Program-made: the position numbers and the translations under genes
Notes under the pieces: model-generated
Told to the model about the DNA's origin: nothing
Databases searched by the model: none
What the model saw: the letters and a program-made list of their open reading frames with translations, nothing else
Source: Inga oerstediana
Lineage: Eukaryota > Streptophyta > Magnoliopsida > Fabales > Fabaceae
Assembly (NCBI GenBank): GCA_963210345.1
Contig: OY723411.1
Coordinates: forward strand, 55,570,499 to 55,634,498
Direction of reading: 5' to 3'
DNA: 64,000 nucleotides
Part shown: one piece after another, positions 49,306-62,700 of the stretch
How the letters are laid out: each line of letters starts with the position of its first letter
Numbering within the stretch: the stretch's first letter is position 1

Positions 49306-49322
49306 CCCGCGCATTGCGCGGG
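49306..49322 (-). repeat. Helitron 3' terminal hairpin
   Basis: A GC-only stem of seven base pairs with an ATT (AAT) loop, 7 nt from the terminal CTAG, standing out in DNA that is otherwise strongly AT-rich. Confidence 0.85.
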
Positions 49323-50499
49323 CGGTATATAAGTTGTATAAGTTTTCACCGTTTGCATTTATAATATATAAATATAAGACAATATTTTTTTTATCAGGTA
49401 TAAAAAAGATTGATATATTTAAACATTTTCTTTCATATTAATATATATGAAAAGTAAAATCCCTATAAATATATTTGCTAACTCATTTCCATGGTTCACA
49501 GGCATATATCTTCAATGCCATGTTTTCTCTGCAAGGAAATAAATATAGTAATAATTTGAAAAGAATAAAGAAAAGCTTAAAGATCAAATGTATGTGTAAT
49601 AAAAAATCAGTTCTATATTAGGAAATTCTTGAGAGAAAAACTTCCAAAATAGTTTTAATGTTTAATACTATTAATTGAAACTTAGAACCATTTTAGTTCC
49701 CTTTCTGCTTTCTCCGTAGATACATAAATCATAAGTAGTACAAGTCATATAACTATGAGCCTACTACCTTTCTTTGAACTCTGAAATTCAACCTTCAATG
49801 TAGAAAGAAATGAAACATTTTTAGTAGATGTTACCCCTCTTATAATAGAGTAAAAGGCCAAAAGAATAAAACATATATTACCTGTAAATGAATTTTTTTG
49901 AGTATGAGGTATGCCCATATTTTACAGAACGTGATGGGATATCATGAGAAGAATCATAACAGTTCTATAAAATCAATTCTTCCCCACCTAAAATGAAAAA
50001 ATAAAAAAATTGTTTGCTAAATAAAATCAAACCAAACCAAACCAAATTTAATATATCTAGATGCAAGGGATTATGATACTACTAATGTAGGGAAACAAAA
50101 CCTTAGTGAAGACCTACCTATTATTCTTTGGTTCGCATTTACCATTCATATTCTGATTCTCAATTAATTTGTACGTCCATTTTAAGGACTTCAATAGGCA
50201 TAATCTGGTTTCACCATTTCAACGGCTTCCTTACCCTAGAAAAAGAAAAGAACCAACTCTATATTGGAAAGAAAATTCGGAAAGGTCAAAAGATTGAGGA
50301 GGGATAATAAAGAAAAATAGGAGAGGAGAAGATAGCAGAGAGAGAGAGGGGCTGACTGATCCATGTATTTAAACATATTGAAGAGATGTCAAATACACCC
50401 TTCTTTCATGATCATCCATAGAAGCACACCCCAATGTTTCACTAGTCAACATTACAAAAACTATGTTGAGGTAATACTTAATGTAATATATTAAATATA

Positions 50500-51620
50500 T
50501 CATTTTAGGAGATATTTTAGAATATCATCAAATTTGTCAAAAATTCTGGAATTATGGTATTATATGAATATAGTAAATATAAATTTAAATGTTTCAAATA
50601 ATTAAGTACAAAATTTTAATTCAAAATATGTAAAATATTTTTCAATTATGATGTTATTATTTAAGTCAAAATATATAAATATATAAAATATAAAACCCAT
50701 TAGTCAGGGCAGTGGAGTTATTACCTATATATTGAAAGTTATTTCTTTAAGTTAAATATTTTGGGAGTTATTTTAGGATATTATCAAATTTGTCAAAAAT
50801 TATGAGATTATAGTATTATATGATTATATTATATTAATATAGTAAATATTAATGTAAAAATTTTAAATAATTAAGTACAAAATTTAAATTCAAAATATAT
50901 AAAATATATGTCAGTTATAATATTATCATTTAAGTCAAAATATATAAATATATGAAATATAAAAAATCAAAAGTCCATGACTAAATTCTCCATGATTTTT
51001 TTCTTATAATTTAAAGAAATATAAATAAATATTTAAAATAATATACAAAAATCATGTTTGATTAAAATATTTAGAATGCCATTAATAGGAGAAATGGGGT
51101 TGTTACCCATATATTGGAAGTTGTTTCTTTAAGTTAATTATTTTGGGAGATATTTTAGGATATTATCAAATTTGTCAAATAACTTCGGTATTATGGTATT
51201 ATTATACTAAAATAGTAAAAATTAATCTAAATTTTTTAAATAATTATGTACAGAATTTTAATTCAAAATATATAAAATATATTTCATTTATGATGTTATC
51301 ATTTAAGTCAAAGTATATAAATATATAAAATCTAAAAATCAAAAGGCCATGAGTAAATTCTTCACGATTTTTTTCTTATAATTTAAAGTCACATAAATAA
51401 ACGTTTAAAATATTTAAAATAATATAAAAATAAAAATGTTTTATTAAACTTTCTAGAATACCGTGACCGGGAGTATTAGGGTTGTTACAAATATATTAGA
51501 AATCATTTCTAAAGTTAAAATATATAAAATAAAATATGTAAATAAATAAGCTATGTGAAATGCTTATGTGGCAGCATGAGGATAGCTCAAACTGCCGTTA
51601 TCTTAGTCCTAAAAATAAGA
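50500..51620 (-). repeat. Internal direct repeats of about 383 bp within the Helitron
   Basis: GTTGTTACCCATATATTGGA-like sequence recurs near 50713, 51097 and 51479 (about 383 bp apart), and again near 52696. The linked TTTTAGGATATTATCAAATT recurs near 50513, 50770, 51152 and 52386. Units share order but have diverged. Confidence 0.75.
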
Positions 51621-52081
51621 CAAAGTTATAATTTATGTCTATTTCTTTCCAAAGTACCCTATTGATACTTTGCTAAAAAATAATTTAATAATACACTTAT
51701 ATATTCTATAAAGTGAATAATGCTTGTCACTCATTAATGCGACATACACTTCAATTCTACTGTTTTTTTTATATAATTTAATAATAGTGAAAAATTGAAA
51801 TCAGTTTTAAAATAATCAAACGGGCACTTCTTGACTCTTGTGCTTGCATACCTAAAATAATTAACTTGGTGACATTATGTGTAAATGGCATGATAAATTT
51901 TGAGTCTAATTTTGGGGATGTCCTTGTTAAGAATAATAGATGAAATATCATGAGAGAAATCATAATAATTCTAAAAAGTCAATTCTTCTTTATCTAAAAT
52001 AAAAAAAAACATATAAATTGTTTGCTAAATAAAATCAAACCAAACCAAATTCAAAATACCCAGGTGTAAGGGATTATGATA

Positions 52082-52280
52082 CTCTCTACGGTCCTTAATA
52101 TAAGATATGTTTACCTAATTTGATTATATTAAGTAAGTTAGTTAATTTAGTTAATATGACATGTATTTTTCTAAAAAACCCTAATCTACTTGCTTAATTC
52201 CCTTGTTTCCTTCCCTCTTTGATTATTATTGAGAGAGCATTAATAGAGGTAAATTATAAGAAAAAAAATTGACAAATAGG
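52082..52280. mobile_element. Stowaway-like MITE inside the Helitron
   Basis: Begins TA then CTCTCTACGGTCCTTAATAT and shares TTTGATTATTATTGAGAGAG with 20544-20770. The right end is poorly defined. Confidence 0.45.
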
Positions 52281-53899
52281 CTCTCAATTAACCTGAAGAA
52301 CCAATTCTACAGTGTTGTTTGCATCTATTGGAAGTTATTTTTTAAGTTAAAGAATATAAATTAAAAAATATCAATAAAAATAAGTTTAGGATATTATCAT
52401 ATTTGTCAAAAGATTCTTGGATTATGGTATTCCATTAATATATTAAATACTAATCTCAATGATTTAAATAATTAAGGTAGTCACATAATTTTAATTCAAA
52501 ATATATAAAATATATTTCAATTATGATATTATCCTTTAAGTCAAAATATATAAATATATAAAATACAAAAATCAAAAGACCATGACTAAATTTTCCATCG
52601 GTTTTTTTCTAATAATTTGAAGTAATATAAATAATGTTTAGATTAATCAAGATAATATAATTAAAATTGTTGGAATGTCGTTAGTGGGAACAGTAGGGTT
52701 GTTACGCATATATTGGAAATTATTTCTTAAGTTAAAATATATAAATTAAAATATGTAAATAAAAAATAAGCTAAGTGAAATGTTTACATAGTAGCATGAA
52801 GTCTGCTAAAACCTCTGGTTTTATATAATAAGAAAAGAATTTAAAAATGTTATTTATTTTAAAGTTTGGGAGGTGCACTCCAAAATTAACCTGTAACTAT
52901 CTCCCTATGATCACAACATGCACTTGATTTATTTAGGCTAAAATAATTTCAATGAATATCTTATATTATTTCTAGCAACAAAATAATATTTTAATGTAAT
53001 TTTTTTAAAGTCTGGAAATTAAGATCCCAAATTAACTTGTAAGCAACTCCCCATGATCCCCTTAGTGTTGTAACTATCCCCGTCATCCCGCTTTTCCTGA
53101 TACACTTATTTTGAACTAATTTTTTGATTAAGTTAATTATCAACATATTAATTAATTTAACATATTAATTTTACCTTCATTAACATCAAAATAAAACTAT
53201 ATTTTAAAATTTCTACTGCAAATGATTAATTTTTGATAAAAATATAAACGTATTAAAAAATTAAATATTGTTATCAATAAGTTTCATAATTAAAAACGAA
53301 ACAATGTATCTTGTCCACTATTTTCGTCTACGTAAGTTGTTTTTAAGTGCTGACATCAAATTATAAAATCAATATTTTATTTCCTTAAGAATTTGTTACC
53401 TAATGTAGACTATTGATATTATTTTAAAAGGTCTTTAAATATGTAATCATCCACAAACACAATTTGAAAATATCAATTTGAAAATAATAGATTATCATTG
53501 GTTAAACCTCCTATAATTTCTCCCTCAATATCTCCCACATCCTATTTTTACTATTTTAAAAGTAATTTAAATTTTATGATGTAAAAAATTTAAACCGACA
53601 AAATCTCATTCAATGTATTTTTTAGGCTATTATTATTTAAGAAGTAATTGGCAACTCAATGTAAAAATAATAAGACCTAGGGAGGACATGGCAGATGATA
53701 ATAATTTTGTCAAATATTCTAGATAATTAATCCAATTTATTTAACTAACAGTTTAACACAATAATAGCCAACAAAAGCGTAGGACAAAAAAAGACGACTA
53801 CGGTTACCTAAAATTCAAAATTATTTTATTTCAAACCGCATATTACTCATGCACCAAATATAATCCACCTGTTTTTTATTTATATTTAAACAGATTGAA

Positions 53900-54014
53900 T
53901 AAATAAAAAGTAATTAAAAAATGACAAATGACTTATTTATTTGACACATGGTGTTGCCACTTGGCATACTCTAGAAGGACTTACTTTCGCCCTACTTTTA
54001 TATATTAAAATAGA
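53900..54014 (-). mobile_element. 5' terminus of a second Helitron-like element
   Basis: The minus strand from 54014 reads host A, then TCTATTTTAATATATAAAAG, then TAGGGCGAAAGTAAG, the usual look of a plant Helitron 5' end. No hairpin-CTAG partner is seen between here and 52840. It may pair with 49295, or be truncated. 52840-53900 is AT-rich with nothing else recognised. Confidence 0.45.
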
Positions 54015-54357
54015 TTTTATACAAAATTGTAATTAGAGTATCTATATTTTTGTTTTTGGATATTAGGGGATTGACAAGTAAACATAATTGGAGGCAGATA
54101 ATAAGGAGAGAGTGATATATTTGGGGAGCACATTAGGTAATTGAATAGCGTCCCATTATAATTTTTATAAATGATATTTTTACCACTTGCCATACTTTTA
54201 TGTTAATTACCATATTTATAAGCATGATTTCGCGAATGAAAGATTATCGGATTTGCTTCATTTTCTTATTATTGATGATTTTATTCATTGTTATTTATCC
54301 TTCTCCAATTTGTTCATACTATAATTCATGATTATGCATTGAAGTGATAAGGAAACT

Positions 54358-54693
54358 TTGGAGATATCTTTTATAAGTTTTTATGTTGAGATGGTTTTGC
54401 AATTTGAAATATTTGTACGCGAGTTCTTGACGTTTGAAAAGGATTTTGTAGACAAATTGAATTTGAAGAAAAGTTTTGAAATATTGTTTGTGAAATTTTA
54501 TGCTGGGGTTCACTATTATATTGTATTTGATACGAGCTATCATGATATTGAAAGAATAACTTTTCATTACTTTTATAAATTGGCCCTAAGTATGCTTGAA
54601 AATATTTTTGAAAGGACTAAATACAGAACGTTGGTTACTAATAGCAATACTGTTAGTTTTTGGTGCGCCATGGTTAATCTTGAACTCGCTTGA
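54358..54693 (+). other. Unsupported 111-codon open frame
   Basis: The longest free-standing frame in this spacer. Phe-rich, with no recognised domain, no convincing splice context and no similarity I know. Kept only as a landmark. Confidence 0.12.
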
Positions 54694-54776
54694 CATTCGT
54701 GGGCATAGTGCTCATGCTTGATATTTGTGGGATTCGTTCTCAGGCTTGTTATTCATGGGTCCCATACCTGCGCTTG

Positions 54777-54900
54777 TTTCATGGCCTCGTGCTGCGTTTG
54801 TTTGATTACTTACCCTCGTGGACTGTGTATCCACGCTTGTGTTCGTAGCCTTGAGCTGCGCTTGGTTAGTTACCCTTATAGACTGTATGTCCACGCTTGT
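54777..54900 (+). repeat. Imperfect tandem duplication of about 60-64 bp
   Basis: Two copies share GCTGCG(T/C)TTG, TTACCCT and end GACTGTRTRTCCACGCTTGT. Related CGCTTG phrases extend left to about 54690. The neighbouring 54900-56570 shows nothing I can name. Confidence 0.6.
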
Positions 54901-56573
54901 TATATGTTTTGTGGAAGTCCTATGAAGAGATGAGATTTGAGATTTGATGTTTTAAACTGATTTTGTTGCACAAGCGATTTATTACGTACTTGGATTTATT
55001 TGATTGATGATCCTATATAGAGTTTTATTTATATCTATGATAATATGATACAGAAATTGCAATTTATTGCCATATTGTTATTACAATATGTTTGAATTAT
55101 TTTCTTCTTTATTTTATTAAATTATATGAATGGGACGTTATTCACCAAAAAATTATTTTTGGTCTCAGATAATGCAGATGATCGTGTTTCTCCTAATGAG
55201 CAATGAAGGATTATAATGTTGTCTTCAAGTTGAAGCCTCGTATTGAAAGATTCATTGTTAATGTAAAATTTTAAACTCGTACTTATTTTTTATAACCTTG
55301 GTGCTCCACGTATGCTATAGTTAGGATCCTTGCTTTACTTAGGTATTGTATACTTGTTATTATGCAGCAGAGTTTATGGAGTAGAGCTCCTCTTGACCAT
55401 ACCATGTTATTGTAGAATTTTCTTGAGATATTATCCTCATAAGGGATTTTACAGAAATTTCTATAGAAAGTCTATAACTTTTGTTATATGAAATATATCT
55501 ATAGTCATTATATTATGTGTTGTAAATATGTGTGTATTTATATAAGTATGGAAAATTTTATATATTTAAGGCTTTAGAGATGTGGGTTTTCTCATATTTC
55601 ATGTCTGTCATAAAATTAGTGAAATGAGTTCAAATCCCACTTTGATATAAAAGACTTTTGAGAAGAGCATTTGATTAAAAAGTCTCATTATAAATAAGTC
55701 AATTGCTCCGGTACTTGGTAATATGATGTCGAGTATGAGGTGGCCGAAAAGTTAAAAAAAAAAGTAGGAAACTGATATAGCCTTAAATAACATACATGTC
55801 ATGATAATATACTTTGAAATATTATTAAAAGGGAACAGTAAAACAGGCTAAAAGTCAAAATAAAGCCAAAAGCCATGACCAACGCACTATGGCACACTTG
55901 GATTGGTATGAGGTCTATGTGCCTCAACATTCCAGTTTGATCCCAGTCCGCACCCGGTGGGGTGCTACTCAAAATAATAAAAGCCAAAAGCCATGAAAGA
56001 AAAGGACAAATAACACGATAACATAAGTGGAACCAACAACAAAAAGAAGCAAGAAACGAGAAACGAAACAGAAAGTGAAAACACTTCAATAAGGCTTCAC
56101 TTGCAACACTTTCAATACCACCTCCATGGCTTAAACATTCACTTGGGAGACTCTGTGAACCTCTTAAATCTCAGATATAATTACCTGCAAAATAAATTTG
56201 GGAATAAGGTAAATTATAACAACTAAAAACACAATGAGCCACAACTATTTTTTTTAATTCTAGTTGAACATTAAGGGAACCAATATGTAGAGAATAAATT
56301 TGACATTAATTGGATTTGTAAAATAGTTTATTTTGAACAATATCAAGGTTGCAACATACAATAGCAGATGCGGTACGTGTGCAATTTTAAATCAAAGCAA
56401 ACAAAAAGCTTAGCTAAAAATATTTCAGAATTACTTCAAAACCCAAAAGGAAAATGAAATAATTAATGTGCTCGTAGAATTTAAAGGCCTATGTTAAAGT
56501 TCTAATTAAATTTAAATATGAGCATTATATATGCAGTGAAAATATATCACTGAATAAAAACATGAGAGATGTA

Positions 56574-56690
56574 TTGTGTTTGGCAACATCCCAAACCATG
56601 GTTTGCGTAACTCGAGACAAAACTCCTCTCACTCACTTACCTCATTAGTTGTAAAAGTTATTAAAAAAAGCTAATCCAAACACACATTTA
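56574..56690 (+). repeat. Dispersed short repeat family, best-bounded copy
   Basis: Begins TGTGTTTGGCAACATCC and ends GCTAATCCAAACACACA, showing the inverted termini, around AACTCGAGACAAAACTCCTC and ACTTACCTCATTAG. Same family as 1890-2062. Confidence 0.6.
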
Positions 56691-56702
56691 TGTACATTGT
56701 AC

Positions 56703-59700
56703 TCACCATAAAGGAAAAAACCTTTTGATAGAGATTAACTCCCTGGTGACATCTGCTGCACTCATTCTTTCATTTGGTGATTCCATTGAACAAGCAAGTC
56801 CGATTCTAAACAAACAACATAAGCATTTCTCCACATTAGGATGGATCCTCACCATGTCCTCCTGTAAGTCTCTTGATGCTGCCTCATGTTCTGATTCTAT
56901 AGGAAGAATGGTTGGGCTCACAACATGCAAAAGATTGTTTGGAAAAACACTTTTCACATATTTATGAAGATCATGACTATCCTTAAACATGTCTTCAGTA
57001 GGTCTTCTTTTAGTTAATATCTCTAAAATAAGAATACCAAAGCTATAAATGTCGCCTTGGATTGACGCCTCAGAACCCATTCCATATTCTGAAATATTGT
57101 AAGCATGTTAGTTCTCTTATATAATTAAAAAGCATAAAAATAAAAAATTGTAAGTGATTAAACCATATTTTGATATGTTTTTAAATAATTAATTTGGGAT
57201 TTTTAATGCATTTTCTGGGGCATTATTGCATGATTAAGTACTAATATGAGTTAGGGACATTTGTAGTGAATTAAATGTAATTCGGGGCAAAATGATCATA
57301 ATTTGTTAATTATTCATGCAAATGATTTCTTGAACTGTTGATGCTACCTTATGTTAATCTTGCATTGTAGGTGTTTAGGAAGAAAATTGGAGATTTTGAA
57401 GGGTCCGAATTAATATTTTGAGGGCTAGGGAAATTTATAGAAAAGGTCCCTAGAATTTCTGAAAATTGCAAATCAATGGAGAAAAGGGACCAGCGAAAAA
57501 GATTACAGAAAATTACCCAAATTGGAAATTACATTCTGACCGCACAAATGTTTTAAAAATTTTCAGTTTAGTGCCTCCATGAAACTTTTGAAATTTTCAG
57601 ATTGGTCCCTTAGGTTATCTTCTTCCTCTCAAGACAGAGCGTAGGACAGTGAGAGCAGGCGCCGCGGAGCAAGTCCAGACCATCTTCTTCACCTTGCATC
57701 ACCATCATGGTCGCCGGTGGCTTCCACCTCCACCACCAACGCCGCCGCGACATTCACAACGTCACCACCGTGAACGGAGCTCAGAGCGGAAGACACAGAA
57801 GCAGCGGCGGAGCAAAGAAAAAGGGCGAACCAGAGAGCTTGAGAGAGTGGGAGAGAGCTTGAGAGGAGAGGAAAAGAGATGGACGACACTACCTCGCTCG
57901 AAGACTTCCCAACGTCGACGGAATCACAGCACACCACCACCGTCAATCCCTCCTTTTCCGTCGACTCACTCTCAGTCCACCGTCTCTCTCCGGTTCCTCA
58001 CCACCGTGCCATTCAGCCATCTGGTTTGGGCAAAGACAGCAGCTGCCGTGATTTTGAAGCGCAGCAGAGCTTCAGAGTGAGAGGCCGCGACTTTTCTCTC
58101 TGTCCGTCACCACAACCACCGCCAATCTCGCCGGAATTCTCTCTCTCTCTGACCGTTGACTTCCTCTCTCTCCTCTTCATTCCACCGTCATCCTTTTCTT
58201 CTCTGTTCTGGCCTCCACCCTCTTCATCTCCATTGCCATGGGCGAACTGTTGGAGCTCGTTGGAGCTGGAATTGAAGCAATGAGTGGCTGAGTTCGTTTT
58301 GCTTCTTGGGGATGCACCGTAACTTGAGTTTCAGAGCTTAAATAGGGGAGTTTATTTTGTTCCCTCTATTTTCTCTATTTGTATTTGGATTTCCGAGTTC
58401 TAGGAATGCTGTTTTGTATTGTTGAGACTTAGTTTATCTGTTTGGATAAGTTTGTGGATTGAACCTATGTGATTGGATTGGATTTTTGTAGCTTGTTGGA
58501 TTTATATATGAGCATTTTCCTTATTGATTCAATGATATTGTGCTTTCTACGCGTTATTATTAGATTGTATGATTGAATTTGATCAATTGAGTGTCGTGTT
58601 ATCACATTCATATTAAGAGGAAGCAAGGTGCGTTAATCTAATCCTAATCACACACTACTTCAATAGTGCCTTAAGAGGTGATTGTTAGCTATGTTAGTAG
58701 GAGTAATCACTAATTAAGAACACTAGACTCAAGCGTTTGCTTGGGGTTTTTAATCAAGACTTAATGAAAATTTACTCCTACATCTAATTGAACTATAATA
58801 GCCACTACTCCATTTCCAAGAGCATTCATTGTACATTTCATCCCTATTTTCATACTCCATTCCATTTTATAAAGAAAACACCAAAAATAGCATCTTAGGA
58901 TTTAATTTTATTTCATCCAATTAGTTGTAGTTGAAAAAATGGTTTTTAAAACCAATCCCATGTTTTCTTACATTTTAGATACTTAGTTAACTTAGGTAGC
59001 TCAATAAAGACTCATCAAGTGAGACGATCCGAGTGTTGCATTGTACTGCAATTCTTGGATTAAAAATATTTTGCATTTGACTCCAAGGCGCAAAGACACG
59101 GTCAAATCAATGACGCCGTTGCCGGATAGTTAATTTATTTGACTCCTTGGTTAGCTAATTGTCAATTTTGTTATTGATGGGGGGTTATTGAGCCTTATAG
59201 TTTCCATTTTAGTTGGTCTTTGCATTATTAGGTAGTTTTGCATTTGTTAATAGTTATTGGTTTTGTTTTAGTTTAATAGTTTTCATATAATCTATCTCGC
59301 ATTTACATATAAAAAAAAAATCTAGAAAAACAACAAACAAAAGTTTCAGTGTCTTAGTTGAGTCAATGAAGGATTGTTGAATACTTTGTGCTATCTTTAC
59401 AAATTTGCTGCAGTACAAGGGCGTTTCGTAGTAACAAATCTCTGTTTTGGAATAGTGTGAGCGGGATTTTGCTGGTGGAAACTGAATTTTGTTGCTGTGG
59501 ATCATTAGTGTGTGATTTGCATGGAGCTGTTGCTGCGGTTGTATAGCTCTAGGTTTGGTCTGCTGTCATATGCTAATCTGAGTTGCATGATTTAGCTACT
59601 GTAATTCTTGATAATTCTGGAATTTAGAACTGAAAAAAAAAAATCGTTGCTGAATTTCTGGTGTTCTTTGGCTTTTGGGACTCTGTTCATCAAATTTTTA

Positions 59701-62700
59701 CTGTGCTCTGCAAGTTGTGGGTCAATTTGAGCATAATTTTCATCTGAATTTTGCCGCATAAACAGGTTTTGCAACTTGAATTTCTGGGGAATTGTTGATT
59801 GATAACTTCAAGCTGAATGAATTCTTGGTCTTGCTGTTGCTAGTTGTCTATCTCTTAATCTGCTGTGATGAGGAGTTTGGAGTTAAGAATCTAAATCTGT
59901 TTGTGTATTGTGTTAATTATTTGCTGCTGCAACTGGGAACTGATTTGTGATGTTTGCTGATGTGGTTCACTAAGTTCTGCTGCATTTTTGTAATTTTTCA
60001 GGAAAAAAAATTAGTTCAACACTTTTGAGCATATTTTGAACCACTGGGTTTCATTTTTGGAACCAATGTGGCTGTGAGTTTCCGCACAATTAGTTAGAAA
60101 CAATTACTCAAAGTTTTGCTAGTATGTGAGCTAGGTGGCAGAATTTTTGAGCCAAATTCTTGTGTAAATGCATTGCTATTTCCACCAAATTTTTGTCACC
60201 AGTTGAGCACTTTTTGCTGTTACTATTTGGCTGTGAAAACAACTAGATTTTTAGATCAGTTCCTGCATTCTGAATCTGTTGTTACTTAGACAAATCTAAA
60301 TCTGATCCAAACTTGCTCGATTTTTGATCTCTTGCGCTAATTGTTAAATCTGAAAGATAGCTCTCAGACTTCAGAAAGCAATTCTGTATACCTTGCTGCC
60401 ATATTTTTGTTGCTATTATCATACACTGAGCTTGCTGTCATACACCCATTTGTGGCTGAAAATTGCTGATATTCCTGTATCTTTGCATCTGGTACATTCC
60501 CTAATTGCTGGGATTGTTGTTGGTTAGCACTTGTTACTCTCATTACTGTAATTTCTTAAGAGGTGGACTGCCAGTTGTGATTTTGGGGCTGTGGAAGTTT
60601 GCTAAAGATTTTTTTTCCCTACTGTGTTGCTAATTTTTGCAGTAGAGGGCTGAGTATTGCTGCTGGATCTATGTTTTTAGTACTCATTTGCTGTCATTGA
60701 CTCGTGTGTGTAAGGTTGGCTTGAATTAGGACTTGTTGCTGTCATCTAGAACTTTGCAATTGAGAAATTGATTTCTGGAGTGGTGTTACTCTTTTACTAC
60801 TGAGAGTTTAATTGAGCATTGATTGACTCTGAGAATGCATTCTGGTGGTTTTTAGTTGCTGTCGTACCTTACTATCATACTTGTTGAATTCTTGGACAAA
60901 GCTTGCTTCCATTCTTGTTAAATAATCTAGTTGTGGACTGTGTCATTTGGGTCAATTGAGATTCATCTGCTGCCATTGAATTTTGCCATTCTAAATTGCT
61001 CACATTACTTCTTTCAAAGTGTGCATTTACTTGTTGGGAATTGATGCTTGGGGTATTACTGAGTTGTGTTGCGGTCAAACTGAAATTTGTGGACTTATCA
61101 AATCTTGAGGTTTGGACTTATTGTTGCTTGCTGAAATTGGTGCAAAAAATTTTCCAGATTTGAATCACACCTTGATATCTTCCAAGATTTCACCAATTTT
61201 GAGTAAAATCATTTGGATTGTTGCTGGAACTAAGTGCTACTTTGCTTACACATTGGTTGGAATTTGTTTTAACTCATCAACACTCTCCTTGAGCTTGCTG
61301 GAAAATTTTCAAAAATTTTGCCCAAAAAATTATGAGCTTCGGTTTCCTACAAGTTTGAGCCATTCTAAGCAAGATCAACAGCTTTTGCTGTTGAGTGTGG
61401 TGAATTTTAGCCAAATTCCATCGTTTTGGCCACTTCTCAATTTTTTCTTTATTTTTTGAAATTTTTCCAGATTTTTCATTAGGTTAGTTTTTGAGCTTTC
61501 TTCTTTGATTTCTTCCAATTTTTAGGATTTATTTGCATTATCTTGACTTGGTAGCTTCTGTATGGTGTTGTTTGCATTAAATTTGATATGATTTTGACTC
61601 TATTTGTTTGAATTCACCATGTCTCCAAGTTAATTTATAGCATACTTGCATCTTTTGTCGTTTTGAAACTTCTCTTTCTTTTCCATTTGCATTTGTATTT
61701 TCTTAGATTCTTTTTTTTTTTAGTTTTTTTTATAGTTTATAGTTAGATAGTCATTTTGTGATTCCTTGGGGTTTTATTATATTGAATTCTTATGGCTTGG
61801 TTAATGGTAAAAAAGATTCAACTTCTCAATCTCACTTTTTTGTAAAAAATTTGATTAGAAAAAGAGATCCTATCTTCCAGTAAGAGTTTCAAAGCAATGA
61901 ATAGTATGACTTTGTAGGAAAAAATATTTAATAATACCTGGAGGAACATAGCCAACAGTGCCCTTTATTCCAATTGTGCTGCTTTGCTCATTAGAAACCA
62001 CTTCAACAGTTGAGAGAAGTCTTGCCAATCCAAAATCACTCAAATGAGCAATCATGTTTCCATCAAGAAGGACATTGCTTGACTTCAAATCACAATGAAC
62101 AAGTGGTTGCTCACATTCATGGTGAAGATAACGCAATACAGATGCAACATCAGTAAGAATATTTATTATTTGATCAAGGAGCAAGACTCTTGGATGATGA
62201 TCTGGATTCTCTATTCTAGGATATAACCAATTTTCCAAGCTTCCATTCACCATGTACTCATAAACTAAAGCTTTGAATTCTTGGCCCTTGTAATCTATGC
62301 TAGAACAACATGATATAATTTTTACCATATTTCGATGCCTTGTATTTCTAAGAGCATTACATTCAGCAACAAAACTCTTGTTAGCTCCCCTCCTATGAAG
62401 GTTGATGACCTTTATTGCAACAACTTCATTAGACTCCAAACTTCCCTTATATACAGAGCCAAAACTCCCAGATCCTATGAAGTTGTCGATAGAGAATCCA
62501 TTTGTAGCGCTATGCAAACTTTGATACGATACTCTGGAAATCATGTCAATTGTTGGAGAACTTGAAGAAGATTTCTTGCTTCTCTTCCTACCATGATAAG
62601 TAGCAACGATAGATGTCAAAAGTAGAAAAGCAATCACACAACATATTGACACGATCAACTTGAAGTTTTGATGTTTTCTTTGCCCAATGGGTTTGGTAGG

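Larger units (their letters stand above)
49295..52833 (-). mobile_element. Non-autonomous Helitron
   Basis: In minus orientation the 3' end reads CCCGCGCAATGCGCGGG (hairpin), then TTCTGTG, then CTAG, followed by host T: the canonical Helitron terminus. The 5' end is placed at TCTTATTATATAAAACCAGA near 52833, a typical TC-start, though the exact base is ambiguous. No Rep/helicase coding is visible. The interior is AT-rich and contains long direct repeats and a Stowaway-like insertion. Confidence 0.7.

Noticed and set aside
55799..56089. 96-codon hydrophobic minus-strand frame downstream of the receptor kinase
   Set aside because: Low-complexity Phe/Ser/Cys-rich translation without a start context or family match.
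59254..61459. Short frames of 60-115 codons in the receptor kinase intron
   Set aside because: They fall in T/G-rich retroelement-like sequence, with no pol motif or splice support.
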